A stretch of DNA of 64,000 nt from Acanthopleura granulata (Eukaryota; Mollusca; Polyplacophora; Chitonida; Chitonidae), in contig JABBOT010000014.1 of NCBI GenBank assembly GCA_016165875.1, positions 2,739,857 to 2,803,856 of the forward strand, given 5' to 3'. How positions within the stretch are numbered: the first letter of the stretch is position 1; every line of letters starts with the position of its first letter. This document shows, in pieces, positions 34,970 through 48,100 of the stretch. The notes below the pieces were generated by a model, which worked only from the letters and a program-made list of their open reading frames with translations, did not search any database and was not told the DNA's origin. A program made the translations under genes and the position numbers.

Positions 34970-34975
34970 AATAAA
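34970..34975 (+). terminator. Candidate proximal polyadenylation signal
   Basis: AATAAA followed by TTGTGTGTCACATTTTC, a usual GU-rich context. Confidence 0.45.
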
Positions 34976-36527
34976 TTGTGTGTCACATTTTCAACATGTA
35001 GATGAAAGAGGTCTAGTCTAGTCATCACCAAAGACAGAACCGCCGAGAAAATAGCAACATATGTACAGCTTGTGCAAATTTATGCAAACGTGATAAAATT
35101 TGTCAGTTAGCCAAGATAAAAGAATTTATTCTTGCATCACCCAAATTGTGTACCAACTGGTGTGAAATCGATTTGTTTTTTTTTTGGGTTTGTTTTTTTT
35201 TTTTTTGAGAACTATAATACATGTAACCATGTTATCAGAAAGTGCAGGGCAGATGTAGATCTTGCCTTTGGATTTTAATTTGATCTTTATCCAATGAATG
35301 ATGACTTCAGTGCTTTTTATGAAAATGTCATTTGTACGTACAGCACTGATGTTAACATCTGTAAACCTGTATGTAGGTTCTTGAAATTTCAAAATAAAGG
35401 AAGAAAAGCGAAATGTTTCTGTTACAGTCACCCGCCAGTGTCATCGCAAGTATATATGTACAGGTGTCAGCCATTGCACATAGGCCATTGGTTCCTTTGT
35501 CCTCATTCAAGTCCTGCATAAGGGTGTCTCATTCATTCATTCCATAGTGAGTATTATTATTGTAATTAAAATGCAGTGATACACAAAACAAAAAAAAAGG
35601 CAAATTGGGACTTGCCATAACAATAGCGTTCACTTACTCCTGAGAAGGTTAACCATGAAGATTTTCGTGTTTCTATAGACAATTTATCTCAGATTTCAAG
35701 ATCTGTTTAAAATCTTAGTGAAAATTAAGTTTAAACGACAACACCACCAACAACAAAAATGCATATGTAAAAGTATCACAGTTTGCAGTGTGAAGACGGA
35801 CGTTACAGCACTGACAAAATATCATTGTAAAAACGCATTTGCTTTCGTGTCAGGGATTTGGTGTATGTTATAAATACATGTATCATTCTGACGGTGGGGG
35901 CTTCATGGATGAAATCATCTAAAAATGGAATGATTGAGTGAAAGAATTCTTATTTTCTCATCCAAGTATAAACTGATTCACGAGCTATAAGGTGAGTATC
36001 AATGAGCTCAATGGTATGGCCTACTTCTGATGCTGATGACACTTTAAGATACGTATCTGTATATCCTGTATATAAAATTCATCTGCGCAATTTTTTCTTT
36101 TTTTTTTTTGGCTTTTCTATATACATCAAGTTTTAACATGGTTTTTATTTCATTACATTGGGTTTTTGGCTCTAAATACATTGCTTAGGGAAGTGAAATT
36201 CTCGTACATATTTTAATATGAATATCTCGGTAGGTTGATTGGCATGTATGTGTCACAAATATGTTGCCAGACAGTGGTCCACTTTTGAGTCAGATTTATG
36301 TAATATTAAAACTGGACATTCAAATAACTACTCATTTTTAAGCCAGCTTTGTTGATACTGGGTATATTTATGTTGAATGTACTGTTAAAATCTCATTTGT
36401 AAGCTGTGAAGTTACAATTTACACTTTCTTATGCCATATTTGTATAATGATCTAAACTGAGCTGTGTTGGCCTAAGACAAAGATCTTCTGGTAATAACCA
36501 AACAGATGTATTGCTTGTATATAAGTA

Positions 36528-36533
36528 AATAAA
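36528..36533 (+). terminator. Candidate distal polyadenylation signal
   Basis: AATAAA followed about 25 bases later by a T/G-rich run (TTTTTGTGG). Confidence 0.45.
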
Positions 36534-37539
36534 CATACATAGGTATCCATAGACTTTTTGTGGCACGTCTGGTTTATTTTCCTTGTGTTGTGAAAATGGC
36601 GTTCCCAGTGGATAATTCCCAAATTATATTTTGGCTTACATTAATAGCATTTGCTTTGAAGTGAAGTAGAATTCTAAAAGCTGAAAGGAAAATATAATTT
36701 TGTACAGCAATATAAGTGGCATATCATAACTTTTGTATACTTGACTGACAATCTTAGGTGTTGAAAGGACTTTTTCTTTTTTAGTGGTGGGACAGGAGGT
36801 CTGGAGACTTCATAAAAAAGATGATTCACTTTCATACTTCTATGAATCATCATGGTGTGATATTTCATATAGACTGGAGTGGATTCTCCAGGGATGCACT
36901 TTAATGATCGTCATTAATATGTCAGAAACATGATTTGTTGGGGGGGGGGGGGGTTACCTCCAGAAAAGAGAGTGATTTATTTAAATGTGACCAATTTATT
37001 TCAGTAGAATTGTTTTATCTGTTAGCTTCGGGGCAACAATTTTTAGATGATTTTTTTTCTAATGTGCGAAATAGCTGCCATACATTTTCTAACGAGGCGC
37101 GTGGATCAGTGTAAAGTACAATGTAATTGTTAGAAAATAGCTTTATTTCATGCTTTTGCCTTAACAGTGTACTGTATGTACACTTACATCATTATTATAG
37201 GCTTATACACAACTTGCCATTTGGAATTTGGTGTCGTTTGAAAGTAAATTGCGATGAGAAAACCTGTGAATGATAAATAATAAAAACCAAACTGTCCATC
37301 TCCCAAATTACTTGTTTACTTTGTTCTCCACTGTTTTTTGTTTTCTCACCATGTGAACAGGATACACATTTTACATGATTGAGTGTTTGAGCTGATACTT
37401 CCCAGGAACCATTTGGACTGGCATGCAGCCATGTTGGAGGGCAGTTACTGATGCTAATTGCCCTCCAGAATGGCAAGCAAACTAGTGTTGGTCACCAGAT
37501 CACACCTGTACAATGTATCACCTACACCGTAGTTCCAGT

Positions 37540-37720
37540 ATATTGACACCAGGCCTACTGTAATGGGTATTGCCAAGCATTTTAAGATTAACTTGCCAAA
37601 GGTTCGTGGTTTATACCTGGCTCTCCAGATTGTTCCTCCACCCATAAAACTGTGACCACCATCCTGTAAGTGACAAATTCTTGGGTAAAGCGTTAAACAA
37701 CAATGAAGTAAGAAATAAAA
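37540..37720. repeat. Old dispersed repeat, partly SINE-like
   Basis: 'aacttgccaaaggttcgtgg' is the reverse complement of a phrase found at 44700 and 45525 ('aacctttggcaag'). 'cacccataaaactgtgacc' and the 'gtaaagcgttaaac' tail resemble the SINE 3' end. Heavily diverged. Confidence 0.55.
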
Positions 37721-38514
37721 TAAAAATGTCTAAAGCATGACCTAACAGAGGGTTGAACCCGGGCCAGCTGTCAACCTGCACTCAATGAGACTTGAAGTCA
37801 TAGGGTGATTTTTTGCTGTTGAAGTGACCATTGCATTTTTTCTGTTAAAATTCATATACACACCAAGGCGCTGTGGCTACTAAAGAAACTGAGGTTAACC
37901 AGGGTATTATCTTTGGGAGAGCTGAAAGGCTTACTAGTATTCAAACAAGATGAACATAAAACTTCCTGTGGATAGGTTCATGCGCCAATTAGAATTACTG
38001 ATGGATAGAACGGCAGTAGTGTGGGAGCCTTATCAACATAGCTGACTTATTTCAGGCAAGGCTTGACTCATTCAACGAAATGGCAGATAGCACCAGAACA
38101 GCCGTGTGGCTTTGGTTGGAGTTGCCCAGCATTACCTCCCGCTTAGAGCTCTTCAGTTATCAGAGGTACGTTTCCTACACTTTGTTATTGTTGCGAAGGA
38201 AGGCTGGGTTTGTTGACATTCATAATTTTAGCATTTTTTTTATAATAATCCTTTTGTTTAAAGTATCCTTTGCTTGCTTGCCATAAGTGAAGTAATACGG
38301 TGCAATTGTGTCGCATAATAAATGAATCATAACCTGCGTAATTGCACAATGTAACGAAATTTGAACACTGAATGGTCGGGACGACCCACCATGGTTATAA
38401 TTTCAGTTGACGTATTGTTTTCAAATTGATTCAAGTCAACTAAATTATTTCACTTCCTTGGTTTAAAAGTAGCTGAGTAAGTACATGAGGTGCTTAGGAT
38501 ATCTGCTCTTGGGT

Positions 38515-38622
38515 TCTGGTCTGTGCCCGATTTCCTCCCACCGTAATGCTGGCCGCCGTTGTACAAATGAAATATTCTTGATTATGGTGTTAAACATCAA
38601 TCAAATGAATAGATAAATATAT
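38515..38622 (+). mobile_element. 5'-truncated SINE
   Basis: 'gtgcccgatttcctcccacc', 'gtaatgctggccgccg', 'gaaatattcttgattatgg' and an AAATGAATAGATAAATA tail. Confidence 0.85.
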
Positions 38623-39045
38623 GAAGTGATTAATTTCAAATCTGGACATCAAGCCACGTAGCTTACATCATCAGTCCTTGCCCTGAACTGACCATATGGA
38701 GTCCAGCTGTCATTATGAATGCTTATGTCTCTTCAAATTATCAGAGATTGGCAACACTGTGCTGGTCATCTCTTGGTCATCAGGTTTTGATTGGTAGGGC
38801 GATAAGATGACAACAGACTCACGTGGCTTAAATTCCACATCTGAGATTCCCCGGTACAAAACAGTGGTGACTGACAGATTGCACCACAAAAAAGCAATCA
38901 TTCTATTTTAAAGCCTTCTGTTGTTATGATTACATTGTTTGTTTTTTTAATAGATGCACAAGGCAGGTTACGGATTCTCAGCCAAGCCATGTAGGAAATC
39001 ATTCCTGAGAGTTGAGTTTTTTGTGCTGGAAATTCAAGTGTGACA

Positions 39046-39103
39046 ATGAGCGGAAGAGATTTGAGAACATTTGTTACCAGTCACAGATTCTACAGCAATC
39101 CTG
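39046..39103 (+). CDS. CCDC148: CCDC148 coding exon 1
   Basis: ATG in context GACAATGAGC, 19 codons plus one base, donor CCTG|GTGAGA. It joins in phase to the next exon and completes the Asp of NPDDLV, which agrees with the human N terminus. That agreement is the reason for choosing this start. Confidence 0.85.
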
Positions 39104-42100
39104 GTGAGAAAGGTCTGTTTGAGATTTACTGGAAAAATAGGGTATATTCTAAAAAGATACAGGGTTTCCACTAGGTGTCTCGTATCATGCATGGCCACAC
39201 TGACTCAGTTACGTATAGTTCGTCTGGATGCACTCAGGGTGTTATTTTAAAATAATGACATTCATCACAGCCCGAAGTCCATCACACAAACTCAACAAAA
39301 TCACAGCAGATCACCAAACTCCAAGTCAATGAAACTGCTCTCCGTCAGGTTCGTGATGATGCCTCGCAAACTTACGTGTGTTCAAAATTGTCCAAAAAGG
39401 TAGTAAATTAAGAAGATGGGATTCGAGATTCAACAGGAAAATGACATAGAAATGGGCAAAAGAGGTGCCCATCCAGATGAACTAAGTTAAGTGTAGGTTA
39501 GTCAGGCTCTTTGCAGGTTTTAATAATACAGCTTGAGCGCCGTTCCGGGGGACATATTGTCATAACCCATTTACCACTCTACACAATTATATTTCAATAT
39601 ATTTTCTTACATTTGTATCCTCGCCGACACATATGTAGGTGAAATATTGCCAAATCAACCAATCAATCTATCAGATATAATGAGAATTCTAATGCTGATG
39701 ATTTCCAGCCCGTGCATTGCAATGGTTTAACCCGTAGCCGACAGGCAAACACATGGCCGGTCTCAATTCATTTACCCAGACCAGTGATCTTCATGTGATT
39801 ATCATTAAGTGTTTTGATACCAAACTTTTTTGAGCTGTAACAGTTATGAATGTTTAACAAACCGTTCACCATGATGACAGCAAGTTGTCAAAATGACATA
39901 ATTTTTTGTGGGCTGATTTCAGTAAATTCACCACATGCGTGGCCTTGTGAGCGGAAATAAGTGTCTTTAACAGTAGTGTATTACTTGTCCAGTAAAATTC
40001 AGAGGTTTATGGAACAGCAGAAAATGGATGAAAAGCAGATTTCCGGCAGTATCCTGTGCCATTATTTAGTGACTTTTTCCAAAAACTTGCAATACCGCAA
40101 AAGGGGGGATGCCCATCTCCCCCCTGACACCCCCACCTGCTCGCGTGCAATCACTCACCTAAACGGATTCTAAATTGTTTTTGTCTGGCAGAACTCTGAG
40201 ATATCTACACAGTAAATCAATCAAAACCTGAGCTCTGAACATTCATGTAATAACCATGAGAGTACAGGATGGGGATAAAATCCATCTGCACGCTTACAGA
40301 ACACAGACCGGTACTTGACAGTGAAGTGTCATTTGGGAGTTCCCTTCCACAGGAAATATGGCAGTGATTTATCATCTACCTATCTCAATGTTTATTTTGT
40401 TTAGAAAATGGATTTATTTTTTTAACTGCCATTGATGATGCATGAAGGCCGTCAGATTTATGGAGGAATGTATGTATGTGTGTATATGTTTAACAGAGTA
40501 TAACCCTAATTCCTCAACCTTTTCGTGCTTGAAAGAGCAACTTTCAGCACAATTTATGCATATGTTTAATTTGATTTTGGGGACAAAACTACATTGGTGG
40601 GAATGGTCAGTTTCAGAGCTTCACAAAAAGTATAATTTTATCAGTCAACGCGGAAAAATACCTTCAGAATATGCTCGAATAAACACTTTGCAAACATGCG
40701 AAAAGGCTGAAGAATTATAGTAGTTCCCATCCTACTGTGACCAAAAGTGTGTCTTTAGAGGCCAGAAAACATCATGAAATGTTATTATTTTTGCCCAAAC
40801 TAATTTTTCTCCATTGAGGTATCATCCTGCCTACCAAACACGCCTCAAATCATGTTTCTTAAATCAGTATAATTCTCAGAGTCAGTCAAAAAAAACAACT
40901 TAGTCATGGATGAAATTTTAGGACGTGTAGGCTAGGTCTTGCCCAATGGGGTCTACTGTTTGCCCCCAAATAGCGTTGGTTCAGTTGCACTTTAACATGA
41001 GGAGGTTCATTGATGTTACTATCCAAAGTAGTGTGACTTCCTCAGCCTGGTTTCCTTGACCCCTAATCATGACTATCAACATGAAAATGAAATATTCTTG
41101 CGATTCCTTACATAATCTAAATGGCCCAGAATTTCACCCCAAAAAGTGTGTTTTTAGAGGAAAAAATAAGTCATAAAATGTTATTTTTGGTGCTGTTTCT
41201 TCCATTTTTCTTGTAGGATGTCATCCAACCTTAGAAAACAAACCTGAAAACACTTTTGTAAAGTCAATAGAACTCAGGAAAAATGAGCAACTTAGTCACA
41301 GATGAAAGGTTAGGTCAGTTAGGGGTATGTGTGTGGAACTCACTGCCACTGGTGCAACATTTATTACCTTGATTACTGCATTACTTGTGAATTGTTCATC
41401 AGGGGAAATGCATGTAGATCTATACACATACATTTGCATAATCTGAGATTTTTTTAAAGTCATAATTGTAAGTGTTATCTTTTCTTTGCCCAGATGACTT
41501 AGTTCGCCGAGTAACGGAGGGACTGGGCAGTAACAAATATGGCCAGGTGGATTACGAGAAGCTCCGCGCCATGGCAACCGAGAAGAAATTCTCCTCCCAC
41601 AAGTCCTTGATCAAGATGAAGAAAATCGAGCAAATGTCAAAACAGACGAAAGAAGGCAACATACTACGACAACACAAGATGGTCTGGCATAAAGAATTCA
41701 GTCGCTTGAACAGCCATCGGAAGAAACTCCAAGCCGACATAGACGTTCACATGCGCCAAGGATTACTCGATCCTCAGTGCTCCCAGCTTTTCCACGACTT
41801 GGAGGATTTCGAGAATTTGCTTGCGTCTGATTTCGCAAAGTTTAAGGAAGCCACTACCAGTCCAATCTGGGCGCTGAGGTATGGTAGCACGAGCATCCGA
41901 TCTTAACTATCCACCCTACTCACACCTTGATTGAGCGCTGAGGTATAGTAGCACAAGCATCCGATCTTAACTATCCACCCTACTCACACCTTGATTGAGC
42001 GCTGAGGTATGGTCGCACGAGCATCCGATCTTAACTAGCCACCCTACTCACACCTTGATTGAGCGCTGAGGTATGGTAGCACAAGCATCCGATCTTAACT

Positions 42101-45100
42101 AGCCACCCTACTCACACCTTGATTGAGCGCTGAGGTATGGTAGCACGAGCATCCGATCTTAACTATCCACCCTACTCACACCTTGATTGAGCGCTGAGGT
42201 ATGGTAGCACAAGCATCCGATCTTAACTAGCCACCCTACTCACACCTTGATTGAGCGCTGAGGTATGGTAGCACGAGCATCCGATCTTAACTATCCACCC
42301 TACTCACACCTTGATTGAGCGCTGAGGTATGGTAGCACAAGCATCCGATCTTAACTAGCCACCCTACTCACAACTTGATTGAGCGCTGAGGTATAGTAGC
42401 ACAAGCATCCAATCTTAACTAGCCACCCTACTCACACCTTGATTGAGCGCTGAGGTATAGTAGCACAAGCATCCAATCTTAACCAGCCACCCTACTCACA
42501 CCTTGATTGAGGGCTGAGGTATGGTCGCACGAGCATCCGATCTTAACTATCCACCCTACTCACACCTTGATTGAGGGCTGAGGTATGGTAGCACAAGCAT
42601 CCAATCTTAACCAGCCACCCTACTCACACCTTGATTGAGGGCTGAGGTATGGTAGCACGAGCATCCAATCTTAACTATCCACCCTACTCACACCTTGATT
42701 GAGCGCTGAGGTATGGTCGCACGAGCATCCGATCTTAACTATCCACCCTACTCACACCTTGATTGAGCGCTGAGGTATGGTCGCACGAGCATCCGATCTT
42801 AACTATCCACCCTACTCACACCTTGATTGAGCGCTGAGGTATGGTAGCACGAGCATCCAATCTTAACTATCCACCCTACTCACACTTTGATTGAGCACTG
42901 AGGTATGGTAGCACGAGCATCCGATCTTAACTATCCACCCTACTCACACCTTGATTGAGCGCTGAGGTATGGTCGCACGAGCATCCGATCTTAACTAGCC
43001 ACCCTACTCACACCTTGATTGAGCGCTGAGGTATGGTAGCACAAGCATCCGATCTTAACTATCCACCCTACTCACACCTTGATTGAGCGCTGAGGTATAG
43101 TAGCACGAGCATCCGATCTTAACTATCCACCCTACTCACACCTTGATTGAGCGCTGAGGTATGGTAGCATGAGCATCCAATCTTAACTAGCCACCCTACT
43201 CACACCTTGATTGAGCGCTGAGGTATGGTAGCACGAGCATCCGATCTTAACTATCCACCCTACTCACACCTTGATTGAGCGCTGAGGTATAGTAGCACAA
43301 GCATCCGATCTTAACTAGCCACCCTACTCACACCTTGATTGAGCGCTGAGGTATGGTAGCACGAGCATCCGATCTTAACTATCCACCCTACTCACACCTT
43401 GATTGAGCGCTGAGGTATAGTAGCACGAGCATCCGATCTTAACTATCCACCCTACTCACACCTTGATTGAGGGCTGAGGTATGGTAGCACGAGCATCCGA
43501 TCTTAACTATCCACCCTACTCACACCTTGATTGAGCGCTGAGGTATGGTAGCACGAGCATCCGATCTTAACTATCCACCCTACTCACACCTTGATTGAGC
43601 GCTGAGGTATGGTAGCACGAGCATCCGATCTTAACTAGCCACCCTACTCACACCTTGATTGAGCGCTGAGGTATGGTAGCACGAGCATCCGATCTTAACT
43701 AGCCACGCTACTCACACCTTGATTGAGCGCTGAGGTATGGTAGCACAAGCATCCGATCTTAACTAGCCACCCTACTCACACCTTGATTGAGCTCTGAGGT
43801 ATGGTAGCACGAGCATCCGATCTTAACTATCCACCCTACTCACACCTTGATTGAGCGCTGAGGTATAGTAGCACAAGCATCCGATCTTAACTATCCACCC
43901 TACTCACACCTTGATTGAGGGCTGAGGTATGGTAGCACAAGCATCCGATCTTAACTATCCACCCTACTCACACCTTGATTGAGGGCTGAGGTATGGTAGC
44001 ACGAGCATCCGATCTTAACTATCCACCCTACTCACACCTTGATTGAGGGCTGAGGTATAGTAGCACAAGCATCCGATCTTAACTATCCACCCTACTCACA
44101 CCTTGATTGAGCGCTGAGGTATAGTAGCACAAGCATCCGATCTTAACTATCCCCCCGACTCACACCTTGATTGAGGGCTGAGGTATGGTAGCACAAGCAT
44201 CCGATCTTAACTATCCCCCCGACTCACACCTTGATTGAGCGCTGAGGTATGGTCGCACGAGCATCCGATCTTAACTATCCCCCCGACTCACACATTGATT
44301 AAGCGCTGAGGTATGGTAGCACAAGCATCCGATCTTAACTATCCACCCTACTCACACCTTGATTGAGCACTGAGGTACGGTAGCACAAGCATCCGATCTT
44401 AACTAGCCACCCTACTCACACCTTACACCCTGCTCACACCTAACTGAGTTAGGATTGTCTTTGAAGGATTATGCAGTATAAGACAAAGAGCTAATGTTAG
44501 GATGGTTTAGGGGATGCAGGATTTCTGGAGGCGATGGCCTTATAATTATCCTCTTTGTACAGTCATCCTGAGGTTGTGATCTGACCATGATCCGTAGGAT
44601 GGCACCATCATTCTAATTTGTATTTATTTATTTATTTGATTTTTGCTTTTTCACTTAGTTTATAATAGTTAAATTGATTATGATGTGCCCATAGAAATCA
44701 GATTGTTTGGGATAAACCACTGACCTTTGGCAAGCCTCTGACAAACTTTTTCCATATGTGACAGATAGATATGCACGCCATATTGGTTGAAGTGGTTGTC
44801 TTAAGCTCAGTAAAAGTATATGCAATAACGTTTGCTGAATGCTTGTGGTCATAACAAGCATTATTGAACATATACTTTATTATTCATTTGTAATGAAGCT
44901 AAAATGGTCTAAAGGATGTGTACCAAAGGCTTACTTTTTCCTGTTTGGTGACATTTTTTTGTTGTTGTTGTTGTTGAAGTTTTGAAGTTTACTATGATGT
45001 TTGTAATCTGAATTGATTTACTGTTACTTACACGTATCTATGTGTATTAACCAGAGAGGACTTGCAGTACTGGTTGACGGAGAACCAGACAGAGCTGAGG

Positions 45101-48100
45101 AACGGCACCCCGGAGGTTGTAGAGAAACACGCGGAGATCCGCTGTATGGTAGACAACGTGTGGCAGCAGCAGGGCGAGATCCTGAAGAGACTTCAGAATG
45201 ATCGTGTGTCACTGGAGGGGGAGCTGAAACTAGGTCTGACTCCAGCCACTAGCAGGATTCTTATAGCAGTTGTTTAACCCTAAATGACCCAATATTGACA
45301 AAGATGCTCTTTTTTCCTGATTCTGAGAGTTCTTTTGATTGTAGAAATATGATTTGAAGTTTTTTCGGAAGGTAGGATGATATCTGATTGAAAAAATGTC
45401 AGTCTCAACTCCAAAAGTGATTTTTAATGACATTTAATTATCTCTGAAAACAAAAATGCACTTTTTTGGAACAAAATTTTAGGTCATTTATAGCGTTTCC
45501 TTTTTTAAATTCAAATGGGATTGCTTGGGATAAACCATAAACCTTTGGCAAGTTACTGACAAACTATCACAAGCAAAATATCTGTGGCATACAGATATTT
45601 TAGCATCTAAATTATACATTGAATTGAAGAATTTCCTGAAGTGTATCTGCCAACTTCAGGGCAACACGAAAAGGGGCTTGCTGTGTAAGCCAGAATATTG
45701 AGCATGTATATCACTGGCCAAAGTGTTTCGCTAAACAGTAACATATGGACAGGTAGAATTCATTTTGAGCTCTTAAATAAATTATGTCCGAGTTTCTAGT
45801 AACATTTATAGAAAAAAGCTCAGAAGCAAACAGTGCATTCAGTTAATCTGCAACTTGTCTCAACAAGAAATTCTCTCAGCTATTGCAGTATTTCTGATTT
45901 TCATGATTTGTTTTTTTATTGTTATTTTTTTCTTTTTATTTTCACACAACATTTTCAGAGATGTGTAACATCAGGCTCCCTGTAGCTTACAATAATTTCA
46001 GTCATTTTTGTACATTTCCTTTTCCCAGGGAGTTTAGCAGAGCTGTGTAATGCGCACCTCCCAGAAACCCACCTGCCGCAGGACCAGGGCATCCCGGAAG
46101 AAGCGTTTGATCTGGAGTGTCCTGACATGGACTTCAAGGCATCCATTTTACAACAGTTTATCCTGATAGATGAAAAATACCTGGAAAGACTCTGTGCATT
46201 GGAAGAGCAACACAGCTCTGTTTTAAGGTATTAAGCAACCCTGATTTTAATATGTATTGATTTACTATGTTAATTATTAAAACTTACTGTACTTTAGACT
46301 GTACTAACACATATGGTAGTAGTTCTGTTTATTGTGGCTTAAGGAAAAGGGGCTGGCAAGAGAAAACCATCTTTATTTCCCAATTAGTTGACAAACCTTG
46401 AACAAGAGCCGTATCAAAACCGACAGGAGCTACATTTGAGCCTTAAACCCAATTTATTATTGGCAAATGAGTTACATAGAGAACTTACTAAGTCCAGGAG
46501 TGTCACCTGCTAACAGTGGAGTGTATTTCACCTGAAAAGCAGCCTGATAGTGTGCAGTTTTTGGACAACTAAAGTTCATGCAAGATAACTTCTGGTTCTG
46601 AAATTTCTGATTTTCCAGCGGGATATCTTCCTACCTACCAAACAAAGCATTGAACACATTTCCAGCGGGATATCTTCCCACCTACCAAACAGAGCATTGA
46701 ACATATTTCCAGTGGGATATCTTCCCACCTACCAAACAAAGCATTGAACACATTTCCAGCGGGATACCTTCCCACCTACCAAACAAAGCATTGAACACAT
46801 TTCCAGCGGGATATCTTCCCACCTACCAAACAAAGCATTGAACACATTTCCAGCGGGATATCTTCCCACCTACCAAACAAAGCATTGAACACATTTCCAG
46901 CGGAATATCTTCCCACCTACCAAACAAAGCATTGAACACATTTCCAGCGGGATATATTCCCATCTACCAAACAAAGCATTGAAAACATTTCCAGCGGAAT
47001 ATCTTCCCACCTACCAAACAAAGCATTGAACACATTTCCAGCGGGATATCTTCCCACCTACCAAACAAAGCATTGGACACATTTCCAGCGGGATATCTTC
47101 CCACCTACCAAACAAAGCATTGAACACATTTCCAGCGGAATATCTTCCCACCTACCAAACAAAGCATTGAACACATTTCCAGCGGAATATCTTCCCACCT
47201 ACCAAACAAAGCATTGAACACATTTCCAGCGGGATATCTTTCCACCTAAAAAACAAAGCATTGAACACATTTCCAGCGGGATATCTTCCCACCTACCAAA
47301 CAAAGCATTGAACACATTTCCAGCGGAATATCTTCCCACCTACCAAACAAAGCATTGAACACATTTCCAGCGGAATATCTTCCCACCTACCAAACAAAGC
47401 ATTGAACACATTTCCAGCGGGATATCTTCCCACCTACCAAACAAAGCATTGAACACATTTCCAGCGGAATATCTTCCCACCTACCAGACAAACATTGAAC
47501 ACATTTTGTTAGATGAACAGGACTCTCAGAATCAAGCAAAGAGAGAAATTTAATCACAGATCATATTTTAAGTGAAATACAGGACCAAGTGATTCCAGCT
47601 TTATATGGTGTAGCTGCAGCTTAATATCAGAAAAACATTAAATACAGTTGAACACACGAGAAATTTATAAAGACCCTCTCTCACAAAACTTGGGAATCAG
47701 TTCTCGTAGCCTTCCTCATAAATGACCTAACCTTGTGATATTAAATCTTAGTTACCATCATTTATAGCAAAACTTAAGATGTTGAGAAAAATAGAGATTT
47801 ACAACTTTTTTGGGTGCCCACTTTCATGCTACAATTTAGACTTGTACAAAAAATTACACACTGAACTACTAGACAAGTGGAAAAGGCAGAGCTTGATTTT
47901 GATTTTATTTTTTCAGTCAGGATCACAATGGTGGATGGACTGAAGATGATCACTTCATGTTCCAGGCTATTCATGAACAGTACCCTTGTGACCTCCCAAA
48001 CAGAAGAGCTCTAATCCTGGACAGAATCAGCAAACATCTTCCCCACAAAACCAGATTCCATGTGGTTCGTGTCAGTTTTAGATTGCGAGACAGAGAGAAA

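Larger units (their letters stand above)
34213..36560 (+). other. GALNT1/13: GALNT 3' UTR
   Basis: AT-rich, no open frame of interest. Candidate polyadenylation signals: AATAAA at 34970-34975 followed by a GT-rich stretch, and AATAAA at 36528-36533 followed by a T/G-rich stretch. The transcript end is inferred. Confidence 0.6.
36561..39045 (+). other. Intergenic region and probable 5' UTR of CCDC148
   Basis: Contains a G-run at 36939-36953, a degenerate dispersed repeat (37540-37720) and a truncated SINE (38515-38622). A possible first exon lies near 38060-38167: an ATG at 38080 opens 29 codons before a GTACGT donor at 38168. An acceptor-like TTAATAG ends at 38953, 92 bases before the CCDC148 start. 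Both are unproven. Confidence 0.45.
39104..41493 (+). other. CCDC148 intron 1
   Basis: AT-rich. Contains two copies of the MITE-like element (40735-40925 and 41117-41332) and a remnant SINE end near 41040-41100. No exon recognised. Confidence 0.65.

Noticed and set aside
38080..38286. ATG-initiated frame as the CCDC148 N terminus
   Set aside because: The encoded sequence does not match the family, while the ATG at 39046 gives an in-phase join that reproduces the conserved N-terminal block. It may still be a 5' UTR exon.
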